From Mesodorylaimus sp. YZB2_4 (taxonomy: Eukaryota; Nematoda; Enoplea; Dorylaimida; Dorylaimidae): a DNA stretch of 64,000 nucleotides. This document shows positions 23,494 through 37,100 of the stretch, piece by piece (position 1 is the stretch's first letter; the number at the start of each line of letters is the position of its first letter). Below the pieces are notes generated by a model. The model saw only the letters and a list, made by a program, of their open reading frames with translations. It was not told where the DNA came from and did not search any database. A program made the translations under genes and the position numbers. Location of the stretch: assembly GCA_030248295.1 (NCBI GenBank), contig JASANH010000484.1, positions 1 through 64,000 on the forward strand, in the 5' to 3' direction.

Positions 23494-26400
23494 ATCTTGA
23501 GGAGTCTGTAATGTGTTGTTCATGTTTTTATTGGATTCGTTGAAAAGCGCCTTGAAGTGTTTTCGGAAATCGGAAAGAAAATTATGTGGCAATTGGTCGA
23601 GTCCCCGGGTTGGTGTTTTGTGTGTTGCATGACGTTTGCGGTTATTTGGATTTAAATTTAGCGCGCCTTTGATTTGCAGGTTTTGTGTCTTCTATTTGAT
23701 CTCGCAATGGGGGTGTGCTGAAAGTTGTTCTTGGCGCCTGCCCGCCCACATACATTGGACACCAATCTTCCCTTCTCGCATTCCTATCTTGTTTTGCCAG
23801 AGGTTGCAGATGTGGAGGCGGAACGTTGGTGATGAACTTTTAGTCGAGGCGAAAGCGGGATATATTGATTTTCGTGGAATCGTGCCAAGAAGTTGAAAAT
23901 CTCGAACTAAATAAAGAACAGGTAACTGCTCAAAATATAGGATATTTTAATTAGCTGGCTGTTTTCAAAGTGAGTGAATTGTTTCCCATTTTCAAGACAA
24001 TTTGAGCTTGGACTTCGAACGTAATGGGATTTTCCTCTCGATAATAAGCTTTTAGAAGGGTTGATATGACTTTATTGATAAGTTAATTGCGGACTTGGTT
24101 TGCGACGGGGTCGTTTATCGGAGAGTAGGTATACTATATTTAGATATGCTGCTGCTTGAGAATACGCGGGCGGTCCCGAGTTTTGGTTGCCATTTATCAT
24201 CATACGCGTGTCGAAATCTGTCAGCGGGTTTGTTTTTTAGAAGGCGTTTGTCGTTAGTTGTTTGCGGTGTGGCTCACTTTTTCTTGAGCAAATAGTCTTC
24301 TTTTATCTGATAAGACCCATGTTGGGGAAAAGGGCGTTTGGGGACAGGCTCGTCATCTTTGGATCGTCCGAGAAGAGGAACTTGCTGTACAGTAAATAAG
24401 AAGGGATGGTCTCGGCTTTTCGTCTGGGCAATATTTTCTCAATCAAGTGCTGAGACGGAAGGGGTATTTGTTGACGGTGTCCTGGCAGAAGATACGCTCT
24501 GCCGGACCAGTCTTTCGGTGTGCTGGCATTTCCTGGCTTAGAGCCAGCTAATTTCTAGATGCCCCGTTGGCGCAATATAGGTTTAATTCGGACTTGTTTG
24601 TGAGTTTCGACGTTGTAGGATGTGCTGTATTGTTTAGTTGTAGGTACTTGTCCACGTGGCTGTACTGTGGTTTGTTATCGTCGAATGGGCTGTATGGAAT
24701 CGTGAAGGCTGGCGCGAACGCATTGTGGCCATGTTGGTGGATTTGTCTCGGTTGAATGGGGAGAGAGGGATTCTGTACTCGTCTCGTCGGTCGAGGCTAT
24801 ATTTAGTTAAGCTCCTATCAAAACGGGCCTGAATAAAGTGCCAGGACGATTATAGTTACGATTGATGCGTGCGTATTTGGTTGGATGCGATTTGTCTCGG
24901 TTATCATTGGTCCTCCAAGTGGAAGTTTGCCGTTTCGACGAATGATGTATGTTTGACCAAAGAGGGTGGCTCGATAAAAAGCGTGAGGCGGCCTCGCTCG
25001 AGCGCGATATTGATTCTGATGGCTGTTTATGAACATTGGAGAGCGACGAGAGCGGCTCTCGGCGAACAAGCGTTGGAGCGGAAGTGTAGAAGTCATGTCG
25101 TTGGTGGCCAGGACGGAGTCCACAAGCGCGTTGTGGCCTCCTTTTTCCTATTGCTTTGGTCGGCTGCCGGTTGTTACTCGCGCTTCCTGGTCGCCGTTCG
25201 TTTCTCCTTAGTAATTCCTTCTTTGGATGTTCGTGAAAATGGGGTGAAAGATGGTGGTTTCTTTAAAATATTATCCTTAGTCGTTTATTTGGCTGGTTTA
25301 ATGAGATGGAGTGCTTTCTTCGCTAAACATGCGAGATTGGGTCTCTACTTTGCGTTATCTTCTTGACGAGCCGAGCAGGCACCTGCCAGTCTGTGAGTAC
25401 CGAGGAAGAGTGCGGTTTCCGTTGCAGGCGTTCGCTCGGCCGCAGTCGGCCATGTTTTCGCTGTTGGGAATTGTGCCAAGAGTATTTTGCTAAATTTTTT
25501 GACGAATACCGTGAATAAAAAAAATTTGGCGCTTGTAAAAGAAACTGCAGATTTTGCGGTTATAACGAAGGGTTTTTCTGGTTTATTTTGGTTGTTGGAG
25601 AAAGAGGGCAGTTCTCGTTTGGTTTATTGATGAAAATGGTAAGCTAGTATCGGCTTTCGATCGGGCTGGAGATAGATGGCTCTCTCGCTCGTCGCTCCTA
25701 AGTTGGCCCGTGCTTGACAGTTGTGTTTGACGTCATGCGCGTGCGCTGGCCAGTTTTCCTTTCTTGGCACTGGATGGAGCGGTGGGAGGGGATCGGAAGA
25801 AAGATTTGCTACTCAACGGGCGCGCTGTGGTGTATGACATTTGACGCTCGTATTGTGGTGTTGGTGGTGGACGTCGAGAGCCGCTCGATGGTTGCCTACA
25901 ATTTGTGCATATGCGTATGCGCGCGAAATGAAGAGAAGACGGTGTTTGCTGGCGGTGGATAGAAGCTGCGCGTTCTGGTTTTCTCTTCAGTTTGGCTTGG
26001 AGTGCGCGTGCGTCGAGTCGTGTCTTATTGCCAGCCGGTTGGAAAGAGCCAGTTTCTCGGCCGATGAGTAGGTGATCTGTGTGTTGGAGAGAGAGCCGAG
26101 CAATTATTCGCTGCTCTGTTAGTCGGCTGCGCTCTGAGATAGTTGACGCTGGTGTTGTTTTCTAGTCGAAGCGACGTGTTCTAGTTCGCTTTTCCGCAGC
26201 TGTGGTTTGCCGACGGCGGTCGCTTTTCATCAAGGGTCCGCGCGAGAGGGAGTGTAGTTTGAACGGTGGAGAATAGGATTCGTGTTCGTATACGAGAGAT
26301 GTGTAACGAAGCGCGTATTCCGCGGTGGAACAAAGAATTTTCGAAGCGGGAGTTTGTAAAAGCGAATGGAATAAACAAGTCAATCAGGATGCTAAATGAT

Positions 26401-26576
26401 GAGCAACTGCTTTTCTTTTCTCGTTCCGATAGCCGAGTTGTTTTGTTGGTCAAACAGTAATGTTATAGTTTTTATTTTTTTAGTGGTCGGCGCCGCGAGG
26501 GAAAACCGAAGGAAATAAAGGCGCGGAGGAAAGATTGGGTCTCGCGAAGGGTGGTATCTTGAATGGATATAGTTGT
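23494..26576. other. Intergenic region NOP58 - CTDSPL2
   Basis: Three kilobases without a recognisable gene. The NOP58 3' UTR ends near the AATAAA at 23910. Several open stretches (for example 24869-25366) have no similarity I know. An acceptor-like TTTTTTTAG at 26475-26483 just upstream of the long CTDSPL2 exon suggests a spliced 5' UTR for that gene. Confidence 0.45.
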
Positions 26577-29435
26577 ATGCGGGCTGACGGTCGAGGATTG
26601 GCGAGTGTTGGTGGAATGAAACGGAGAGAAGTCCTAAGCCGGCGGCTGTCATTTAAAAAAGCAGCGTTGAACGATAGAGACTGGCGAACGAAGCGCGCTT
26701 CTGTGATCGAAAAACAGAGGCAAGGAAGGAAGGCGATTATCAAAAGGGCCATCAACGGTTTCGTGAAGCGTTCTGCGACGGCGGCGGCCGGTCCTAGAAT
26801 CGGTACGGATCGAAGTGCGTCGAATACGGGCGGCGAAGGCATGCTTGCGGGCGGAGCCCTGGCGGCGCCGTCCTTAGTGTGCGAATATATTGATAATCCT
26901 TCATCCGGCGCGAGGCAACAAGAGACGGGCGGTGCCTGTCATAGAATGGCGGCTGAAAATACAACCGCCGTAAACATTGAGAGCAGCCCGTTGGTAGCTT
27001 TCGACCACACGCATTCGTCGCCGCCCGTTCAATCGGATCCGACGGCAATTTTTTTATTACGCCAACGATACGAGAAACGTAGTCTGGTCAATATTCGAAA
27101 GAAAAGTTGGTCTAGTCGATTGGGTAATTACGCCAAGAAGAATTCAACCGTGGTGAATTCCGGCGGTGCCGAATTAGCCAACGGTTTTGCCAAATGTCGT
27201 CGGCGTTTATTTGTGAGAGCAATCGCCCGATCGAATGCCAATGGCACGATATATGGTGCAAATTATGGATTTTCTTCGAAGGAGGCCACTAAAATTGATG
27301 GCCGCATTGTTAACGGAAATGGATTAGAGAGCAACGGTAAGCAGATCAAAATGAGATTGACTCCTCGGTGCGAGGATGTTCGAAAATATAGTGTCACGGA
27401 ATGTTTTCGATGATTGCGTGTCGGGATGTAATCTGGCGGAGTGAGGCAGCAATCCATGCAGAGCAGATCCAATTGGGGATATGCTTTCTGTCTGTCGATT
27501 GACGTAGTTGTGGTAGCAGAATTCTACGGTTAGATTGAGATGCCCTACATTTCTCAGGGGCCGAATGCTGGCGCTTGGAAAAATGTTTGTGTGCTTCTTA
27601 AACAAGAAGTTCAAAGTCCAAAAGATGTGAGAAAGAGAAGAGTATACAGTATTTGCGATTTTTAGGAAACTACGAGAAAATCATTACTCCGCAAGTGGCA
27701 ACGACGACCAGTGCCGGTGTGGCGGAGTCAGCGATAGACGAAATCGATCAAAATCAAACTGCGATTATTGTAAACGGGAACAGTAAGTTCTGGTTTTTTA
27801 TGTCGTTTGATTGATGGCGGCGAGGATGTTCGTTTTCAGGTCGTCGTTGTTCGGCGGATCGATGTTTATGCGGTTGCGCCGTAATGAACAATGCAAAACC
27901 AATTTTATGCGGACATCAAGAAATGGCGGAGAACATTCGAGTGGAGGATCAACATAGGCAAAATTCGTATACACCGCCGAGGCTGTCGATGCCTTTGAAA
28001 ACCAGAACGGTGCCTGATGAGAATGTGGAAGAGGAAGAAGAAATGACGGACGAGTATGCGGATATCGGTAAGGGCGTGCTTGAAGTTTGTACAAAGTCAG
28101 TGCCTAGCGGGGATAGGATACGTCTAATCTAGGATGGCTTGATGCATAACAGGACTTTTAATCACCAGGCGGCACGGGGTGGCTGAGGCCAATGTCGTTA
28201 GTGCGAGTGCCTCGTATGCGTATTGGGCTGCCTAGGAATAAACTAATTGTTCTTGCAGGTATTCAAAATATCCATCCCGAAGTACAATGCGCGCCTGCTG
28301 CGACTATAACGCATTACGTGGTGCAGAATGGTCAACAAACCGAAGTGAATGGAACCGTTAATGATGTGCCTGTCGTCGATTGCGACGCATGGATGGACCC
28401 GTAAGTTGACTTTGTATTGAGACGAGGTGTCGTATATGGGAATGTGAATTTAGGTATTACTTTATAAAACATTTGCCTCCGTTGACGGATGCTGTTCGAT
28501 CGCGTTGTCCGGCATTACCGTTGAAAACACGATCGACACCAGAATTCTCGTTAGTGTTGGACCTGGTGAGTGGATTGAATGGTTCTGAGTGGATTCGAGG
28601 TTGAGAATGCTCATTCTTTCAGGATGAAACGCTGGTTCACTGCAGTTTGACCGAATTGGAAGATGCTAGCCTTACGTTCCCAGTGACGTTTCAAGATATT
28701 ACTTATCAAGTAGGGAGAATATGCTGGGCGACTGTGCGGAGAGGTGGAGTAGAGAAATGGGTCTTTTCTAGATTTACGTGCGGGTACGACCATATTTCCA
28801 CGAATTTCTCGAACGTATGTCGAAAACGTTCGAAATCATTCTATTCACGGCTAGTAAACGAGTGTACGCGGACAAGCTGCTTAATTTGCTGGATCCGGAG
28901 AAGAAATTGATCAGGTAAGCAGGGCGAAGATGTGTTGTGAGGGAGTGTGCATTGTGTTTGTGCGTTTTAGGCACCGGTTATTCAGGGAACATTGCATATT
29001 AGTCAACGGCAATTATATAAAAGATCTCACCATATTGGGTCGCGATTTATCCAAGACGATCATCATCGATAATTCTCCGCAGTCATTCGGTTATCAGGTG
29101 AGTGTGTTTGGGGATTTAGTTTGGAATAGTCTGGGAAATTAGGGATATTTTTTAGATTGATAACGGTATTCCCATCGAAAGCTGGTTCATGGACAAGAAC
29201 GATGAAGAACTGTTAAAACTGATACCATTTTTGGAGGAGGTTGCTCGCGTAAGTGCTGAGTGGGTGTAACGGCTGGTGCAAGGTTTGAGGAGGCGCAGTG
29301 GATTCTGCTGGGACTCGTCTGATAGGAAGGAGCTTAGACTGTGTTTAAAAAGTTGCATCTGCCTTTTAGTTCAGTGACGTTCGACCGGTATTGCGCGAGC
29401 GTTATCGAATTTATTCTTTGCTTCCGTCCGATTAG
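26577..29435 (+). CDS. CTDSPL2: CTD small phosphatase-like 2
   Basis: Exons 26577-27336, 27666-27782, 27840-28067, 28259-28400, 28454-28565, 28623-28709, 28772-28914, 28971-29097, 29156-29248 and 29370-29435 join in frame to 624 aa (611 from the ATG at 26616, which has the better context). The C-terminal half is a FCP1-type HAD phosphatase. Its catalytic DLDETLVHC motif spans an exon junction (nucleophile Asp near residue 439 counted from 26616). Then come [42 protein letters not shown] and [30 protein letters not shown] and [19 protein letters not shown] before it are specific to CTDSPL2. The basic N-terminal exon (~240 aa) is longer than, and unlike, the vertebrate one. Family enzymes dephosphorylate phospho-Ser/Thr, for example in SMADs or the polymerase II tail. 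Confidence 0.94.
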
Positions 29436-31160
29436 TGGAGTTGGCGAGTGTTGGTTCGGTTATTGACGTTAATTGGTTTTAATTTTGTGGGAAATGCATT
29501 TTATTGGCTTCACTCGTTGTCAGACTGCTGCACCACGATATCCTGTCACCGCTCCTAGCCCGAGACCTAGTGGACGAACATGTGGCCACTGCCCGAGCAT
29601 CGTCGGATTGGACGAATCTAGCACACTTTTTTGGCGGTACGAGCATTTTGTGTTTTTTAAACTCAGTATAAAAGTTGTTAATCTCAGGATATTTTAAGGC
29701 GTACTTAGTTATTGTTCTCCCAAGTACGTACATAGAGACGGGCGGGTGGTATCTCGGCCTTTTTTGTCCTCGTTTTTCCCTTGGTTAGCAAGAATGTACA
29801 CAAATTAAAAGGCGAGTGGTAATTTGTGCTGTTATAAATTTTATGCAATCCCTGAGCGGTAGAAAGAACAATATGTCACGCTTTTATGGTTAGGACGCGG
29901 TTTCTAGGTGTCGTCGTTGGGGTGGAGTTAGAGCAATTTGGTCAAGTCAGGCAGTGTATTCTTGTCAGTTTTTGAAAGGATGAACTGTCGTGGTTTGTTC
30001 GTGGATATTTTATGTTCGTTTTGTCTCCGCTTGCTTTAGACTTTAGGCTTTTGGGTGCGCATGGATCTTTGATCGGTATAAATAGTTTAGGTTTTATTGT
30101 TGTGGGGTTTGATTTTAGTGATTTTGGTTTGATGCGCATGTTTAGCCGAGCAGCTGATGTAAGTGGCTGGAGGGCAGTAGGAATGTCTCGGTGAGCCAGT
30201 CTTAGCTGAGAGTAGAGCATGTGATGAGCAAATAGTATTTTATCTCGAGAATGTAAAGATAGTGGATTTAGGCTCTGTGATGAGAATTGATGTTTTGTGG
30301 TGGCGTTGAGTCGCAGTCGAGGCGTTGATCGTACGAGAAGGGGGATTGTTTGACGTGCCGCGTTATTGGATGGACTGTTCAACAAATTACTGAGAGAATG
30401 CCTTAAATGACATTCTGCAAGTGTTTTGACATTTATTGTCAGGTCATTAGTGAGAAAGCTAACTGACGCTGCTGCAGCAGTGGTTTTCTTTATTTTCCCA
30501 AGTATCTCGGTTATTTTTTGTTTGTTCTTGGATATGGCTCAGGGGCAGGATGAGCGGCGTTGCGACAGGTGATGGATGAGGAGTGATGATAGAATGCGCG
30601 AGTTCGCTTCCCTCGTCATTGTGTTATGTGATTGAGTTAGGTTAGTTGATGTAGTACTAGGTGAGTGCTTGCTTATCTCTGTCAGCCTAGATCATTTATC
30701 TTATGCTAGTACGTGCTTTCCCTGGCCAATATGAAGTAGGTGTGGATTTGGTGATGGGACAGGATCGACCTACTCGTTTCAGCGAAATCATTTATTATTA
30801 CTTTTTGTGCGCGTTGAAAGGTAGAATTATGAAATCCGGTCTTCGCTGGTACAATAGATGTTTTTGTGGCGGCGTAAGCGATGAAGGATCTCGTTAAATT
30901 GGTTCCCGAAATAAAAATTACAATACGAAATTTGTTATAAATTATTGTAATAGAGAAGATGGAATAACTTGGAAAAGTTTTTTGCCGTAAACAGGATGTA
31001 TTTGATGAAAGGGGCTGTCGTGGTTTTCAGGTTTGAAAAGGGCGGCTTCGAGCGTAGGGTGCGTTGGAAGTTTTAGTTGCGAAGTCTCCACGTCAGCAGT
31101 GAATAACACTGTGCCGTGGCCATAATACAGGCAGGGAGACCAAGAGTGCAGTGAGCGAGA
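29436..31160. other. Intergenic region CTDSPL2 - GMPPA
   Basis: 1.7 kb, T/G-rich on the plus strand, with no gene recognised. It presumably contains the CTDSPL2 3' UTR and the GMPPA promoter. No repeat from the other families was noticed. Confidence 0.4.
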
Positions 31161-34100
31161 ATGCCCTACTACAAAGCTGTCATTCTGGTCGGTGGACCTC
31201 AGAAAGGTGAGTGTGAAGTGGGCAGTGTAAAGAAGGCAGTGCTGATTGGTCATTTTACTGTAGGGACCCGATTTCGGCCGTTGTCGCTGGACTGTCCCAA
31301 ACCGTTGTTCCCAATCGCGGGTCATCCGACCATTGAACATCATATCGAGAAGCTGAGTCAGGTACAGTGCTGCAGGCATGAGCATGTGTTGTCGGACTGA
31401 GCCCTCCTTAGGCAGTCAGTTTAGGCATTCCACACGATCAGGACAAGGAACCTTTTACTGGGGCGGGCCTATTCTCGACTGATCACGCAAGTCCCAACAG
31501 CCTGGTCGATGCTGGCCTATCAGTCCCGGCGCTAGAATCAGGATTAGTAGATATCCAATCAAGGACCCAGGCCAGGCTTATCAAGCGCATAGGTCAGTAA
31601 ATGTGGACTGGGTGCAGGCCTGCGCTTCAGATACCCCTGACCATGACGATAATATTCAAGGGAGCTGACATCGACAATATCCATTTGCAGGTGCCCGGCT
31701 TGAAAGACATTGTCATCATTGGCTTCTACCAGTCGTCTGATCAGATCAGCGAGTTCGTGGCGGAAGTACAGCGCAAGTATGGTGTCAACATTAGGTGGGT
31801 ACCTACGGGTGTCAGTCTGATCAAGGCAAATATGCTGAGTTTGCGACAAGGGATCCAATCCCGGACTCACTTGCCCCAGCATGGAATCCATAGTCTGCTT
31901 GTATTATAGATACCTTCAGGAGTACGCCCCTTTGGGGAGTGGTGGGGGCATGTACCACTTTCGGGATCAGCTACTGATGGGCAATCCGGATGCACTATTT
32001 GTGCTCAATGCTGACGTGTGCGGTGACTTGCCATTGAGCGAAATGGCCGAGGCGTTGAGGAACAACTCGCAGGCTTGCGGCATTATTTTGTCGACCGAGG
32101 TAGGAGGGGCATTCCCTACTCAAATGGGGCCAGTGCAGGCCTACGTGGTTGGTGCAATGTTGATACCCGTGCTGGAGTTCCTGCCCTAAGTAATATGCTC
32201 CAGTTGGACCCAGTTGAAATAATGGCAGTTGAATATTGGCCGCAAGAGGGTTTACCGGGGGGGGGGGGGCGAAGAAGAGGAATCATAGATGATGGCCAAT
32301 GCTGTTTAGGCCACCCGAGAGCAAGCACCGAATTACGGGTGTTTGGTGATCGATCGGCAGACATCGGAGGTACGATTGTAACTTGACGGGTCAGGCAGTG
32401 GAGGAATGATGTTTGCATGTTTCAGGTACTTCACTACGTGGAGAAGCCGACCACGTTTGTCAGTGCAATGATCAATTGTGGTGTGTACATATTCACTCGC
32501 AGCGTATTCCAACATTTGTCCAACGCTTTTCAAGAGAAAGTGGAAAATGTTGCCAAGGGGTGAATGTGGGCGGGTGGGGAGGTGTCGGGGTTCTGGGTGA
32601 TGTGGTTTGTTTTAGAATCTTCGAAATGGGCGAGCATGCAGCCGAGACGATTTGGTTCGAAGAAGAAGTCTTTCCCAAGTTGGCCTCGACCAAGACGTTC
32701 TATGCTTATCATACGACCAGGTGGTGGAGTCAGTTAAAGTCTGCGGCGTAAGTGGGGGTCGGACTGAATGAGGGATTGTTGCGGTCACTCAGTGTGAAGA
32801 CAAGGATCGAGTCATCGTGCCCTTTAACCAAGTACCGCGTGATGAGTTTTGAGGGTTGCCATGCATATCTCCATACAAATACTGTTGGGAGCAGCGCGCC
32901 AGGTGTCCATTTCCTCAGGTTCGAGGTGGGGTTCTAGATGGTGGGGGATGATGTCCGGTAGCCAGTGGACTTGGGTGGCCCTGTTGGTGGAACGATAGTC
33001 ACTAAGCTGCGTGACCAAACAGACAGAGCAGGATATAAGTAGGGACTGAGGGATGCCTGCATCGACCGACCCGGCGATCCGGGCCGGATCGGTTTGGGGG
33101 AACCGACCCAAGCTACTTTTCGTTCGCGTAGGAGTAGGGGCCTCAGTTGGTTTTTAAGACGTTGGTCCCGCATTGATTGGACGCAACCCTAACCGCAGCT
33201 CTATTCTAATTGAGGACGGCAGTTTAGGAAACCCATTCTCAGAGAGGGAAGCCCTTGCATAGCTGGCTATGGGGGGACGGGGGGACTCACCAGGAACTGC
33301 AGTGACGGACGCCGAACGAGTAGATGGAGGAAACTGGTCCTCACTACCTTCCCTTTCGCTTTCATGCTGGGGCGCTGATGCTGGCGCAGGAAGCCCTCGG
33401 CAGTGATGCTCTGGCGGCGATGCTTTAAGCGGAGCCGTAAGAGGGAGCCTGCCGTGACAGCTGGTCGCCTCACGGTCCCACTCGTCATATCATTACTGCC
33501 GGGTGGTGATTGGCAGTTCAGCCGGTCTCTCGAGGAATTGCGGTGGCGTGGGGCCCAACCCACAAATGTTTAAAAAGCTGTCCTCATACTGGCCCCTTCC
33601 ACTCCACAAAGTGAAGTCCACAAGCCAAGGCCGATATTGCAGGTGAAGTTGGACTGTAAAAGTACGTGAAATTCTACGCCATCATTTCAGACAGCATGAG
33701 GCAAAATCAGGGACGATCACGCTCACTTATTCCCAAAGTTCTCCTCCCCTGTCTGTTTTCATCCGAAATCCGTCAGCTCCTTCCTGACTGCGGGTGTCCT
33801 TTATCAACGAAAGAAAGCACATCATGTCAGAAAATAAATGATGAAGGCGCAATGCAACGATGGGTCGGTTCAGTGGCCTCACATCCGGGTCGGTCGATGC
33901 TGAGATGGCTGTTCCTAGCCTCGTACCGTCTCCATGGGTGGCCTTGTGGGTGGAGCGATAGTCCCCTCTTTTGTGGCCATGCCAGCGTGTGACTATCAGT
34001 TGGGACTGATGACTGTTCTCTGTCTCTTATCAGAGCTGCAATCTATGCGAATCGTCATTGCCTGTCCTTGTATCGCAAAACTCATCCAGAACGGTTGGCT

Positions 34101-37100
34101 GTGGATGGAAATCCAGCCACAATAATCGGCGACGTGCACGTTCATCCCACTGCTAAGGTCCATCCGTCGGCTGTGGTAAGCACTTATTGATTTTTTAAAA
34201 ATAACTTAAACTATTTGAGGTGCGCGCTTTTCAGATCGGTCCCAATGTAAGCATCGGCAAGAATGTTGTTGTGGGCGCGGGAGTTCGAATAAAGGAATCG
34301 ATCATTTTGCCCGGTGTCACCTTGCAGGTAGGTCCAGTTGGGTCAGTGCTGAATTGTCTGCTGTGGGCTTGCCTGCGTGTAGGTGTCTCACAGTCAGTAC
34401 GTACCACTTGCATAGAACAGGTCACTTTCGCTATCGCATACGACATGTCCAAAGTTTCGTCAAGTCTGGCCATCCTAGTGCTATGCCCCCCCCCCCTAAA
34501 TTTCGGATATGTGCCAGATGATTGCGAAAGTGTCCCCTGGACTGTCACGGGTGGGGGTGAGCTTGCGAATATCAAGGTCGTTTCTGAGATAGACTGTCGC
34601 CCTTTGAGAAGTGAGTTGGCTCTCCTGTCGACGACTGACGAGAGGGCCTCTCTTCACATTTATGCATAGTGGCCAGTGTCGGAGAGCCCATTTCCGATGT
34701 CGTGTGGAGCACAGTGAATGTTAGGCGCAACCATTCGATCTTACACTTGTACTTGACACTAAGTTCATAGTTCAGAGAGACTTGCAGGGAAATGAGTGAG
34801 TCAGTGGTGGCCTAGTGGGTTAGGCGTCTGCCTCTCACGCTGGGTGCGCATTTACAGGGGAGGGTTCGACTTCCGCCTAGTTACAAAATGATTGTCAATT
34901 ATGTGTTCCTTAGCCCTCGAGTGCGTTGTGCGATGCCTGGCTATGGATAAAGTATGACATGACATGAGGTAGAGGGGAAAGGTTTAATCATTTGCCAGTC
35001 GCAACAAGCCAGTAAGCTGCGTGCCTTTGGCCCAACATATTCATACCCGACCACAAGTAAATACATGCACTCAAGGAATGAGAGGCACGGAGTAATATAA
35101 TAGCATACGGTAGAGCCAAACATCGAGTGTGCATGGACGAAATTTCGGATTGAAAGCGTGTATGGCCGCCAGACAAACAGTTTTTGCTGGCAGGTTATGC
35201 CATAGATGTCAGAGAATCCTAGTCGTGTCTGGAAAACCTGGGAAAATAAGAATCTTTGATGGAAAAAGGGGCTATGTTTTGATTGTTGTCACAGCAGATA
35301 AAAAAGCTCTGTCTAGAAGACTGACTGATGCACAGGTTTCTTGTGGGCCGAAGCCCGTTTTTGCCCAGCCGTCCAGCAGTCAAATCTTCTAAGCAAGGCT
35401 GTGCGTCTGCGTGTCTCCACTAGGAGCATCTCCACACGAGGGCATTCTGGACTGGATACAGGCGGGTGAGCTGTGCCCTGTCGGTGTTCGACGGGCCGAG
35501 ACCGTCTACTCGTTTGGATTCCGTCTCTCCACTCGGCCCACCTCGACGGTACGCGGTGTCACCCACGGCCCGGCGTGCAAGGTCAGCAAGGGTTTATGGT
35601 TCGCAAACCGACCTCCGTCACCGAACCCTCGCTCCTATGCAGTACGGAGAGATGAATGCCGAACCGCTGCACCACCGCGGCCGCACTGATGCACGTGTAA
35701 AACCAATCGGGATTTCACAATAACGATAGGATCGGGATTCTGTAGCGTAGAAGTCAATGTATTTGCCTCACTAAAACAGTTTTTCAGTTATACAGCTTTT
35801 TTTACTTAGCTTTCGATTATCGATCACTATATGTGAACTGAAATTGATCAGTAAATACGCAATCTCGACACGGGCCCAAACATAGATAATGCATGCCAGC
35901 TTTCCTCCCACCCTACGATTGTGCACAGAGCTGCCACAGGTGAGAAACAGACAGTAATAACCAGCCTAGCCTGCTTTTTGCCTTATTATTTATGCGGAAT
36001 CCTGATGTCGGGATCCTGACCCATCGTTTCTCCACGAGTAAAAGCACTTGATCGAAAAGCAGATGTACTTTATGAATAAAACGTGCATTATCAAAATCGA
36101 GAATTCCGTCTTAAAATTGATTCAATTTCGGAAATTATAGCTTTTCAAAGAATGGACCATCATCAGAGTGCATAAGAACTCGGAGAGTCGATTCAGGATC
36201 ACGAGAGCGTGTCTGTTACAAAGTTGAGCTGATCACATCAAAATAGGATCCCGTGCCCCCGATCGTGAGCTATAATCCATAATTAGTCTTTCCGATAATT
36301 TGATTTTCCAGTGGTCCTGAGTGAGAGCCAATAGTGTAGTGTGTAGGAGACAGCTTTACTACACGCACAGGTTTATGATTGTGGCCTGGCCCCAGTCTGC
36401 CCACTGGACTTCCTGTTTATCGTCGTGACATAATCCGGTCCTTGAGGCATATAACTCGCGCGGCAGGCTTTCTCTGATGCCCACAGGTGAGTGGCCGTAC
36501 ATTGGAGGTGTCAGGGGAGCGAGTGGTCTCAAAAAACACTCCAGACAGGCCCCAGAGACAGCAACTCGACGGGTTCCTGGCCAACGAAGGGAAGCCGATA
36601 CACTGCTCTGTAAGGCCCAAATACACAACCTCCCAAACTCAGGTCAAACATGCCTATTACAGCGGCATATGCCAGCAGCTGCTGCTGGAGCCGGTGTCAC
36701 AATCAGTGAAGATGCGTTCTAAGTCTTGGATAAGTCCTGTCCCAGTGCATCAAAGTTGTGTGGCATAAATGTCTGAAAGTGGTCCCAGCATCCCAGGATG
36801 ATGGTGGGAGAGAAGGGAGGGCTTCCCTAGCTGGTATTTGAGGGTCTTGTGTGTCAGCATTGCTTGGACTACCTTTAAATATGTGCACAAAACTTATGGC
36901 CGTCTCGACGCAATGAGGTTCGAGCTGCTCGCATAGGTCAAGACGGACGCTTTGCAGGACCACTGTTGCATTCTGCACAGTATCGTCGGCTGGAACAGTA
37001 CTGTCGGCACGTGGGCGCGGGTTGAAGGGACCCCGATTGGACCGAATCCCAATGTCCCGTTTGCCAAATTGGAGAACAAACCTTTGTTCAATGCCGATGG

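Noticed and set aside
24869..25366. Open frame of 165 codons upstream of CTDSPL2
   Set aside because: No similarity I know, no splice partners, probably 5' flanking or UTR sequence.
34796..34870. Possible functional tRNA genes at the SINE heads
   Set aside because: A and B boxes are present but the cloverleaf is degenerate and the sequences continue into conserved SINE bodies.
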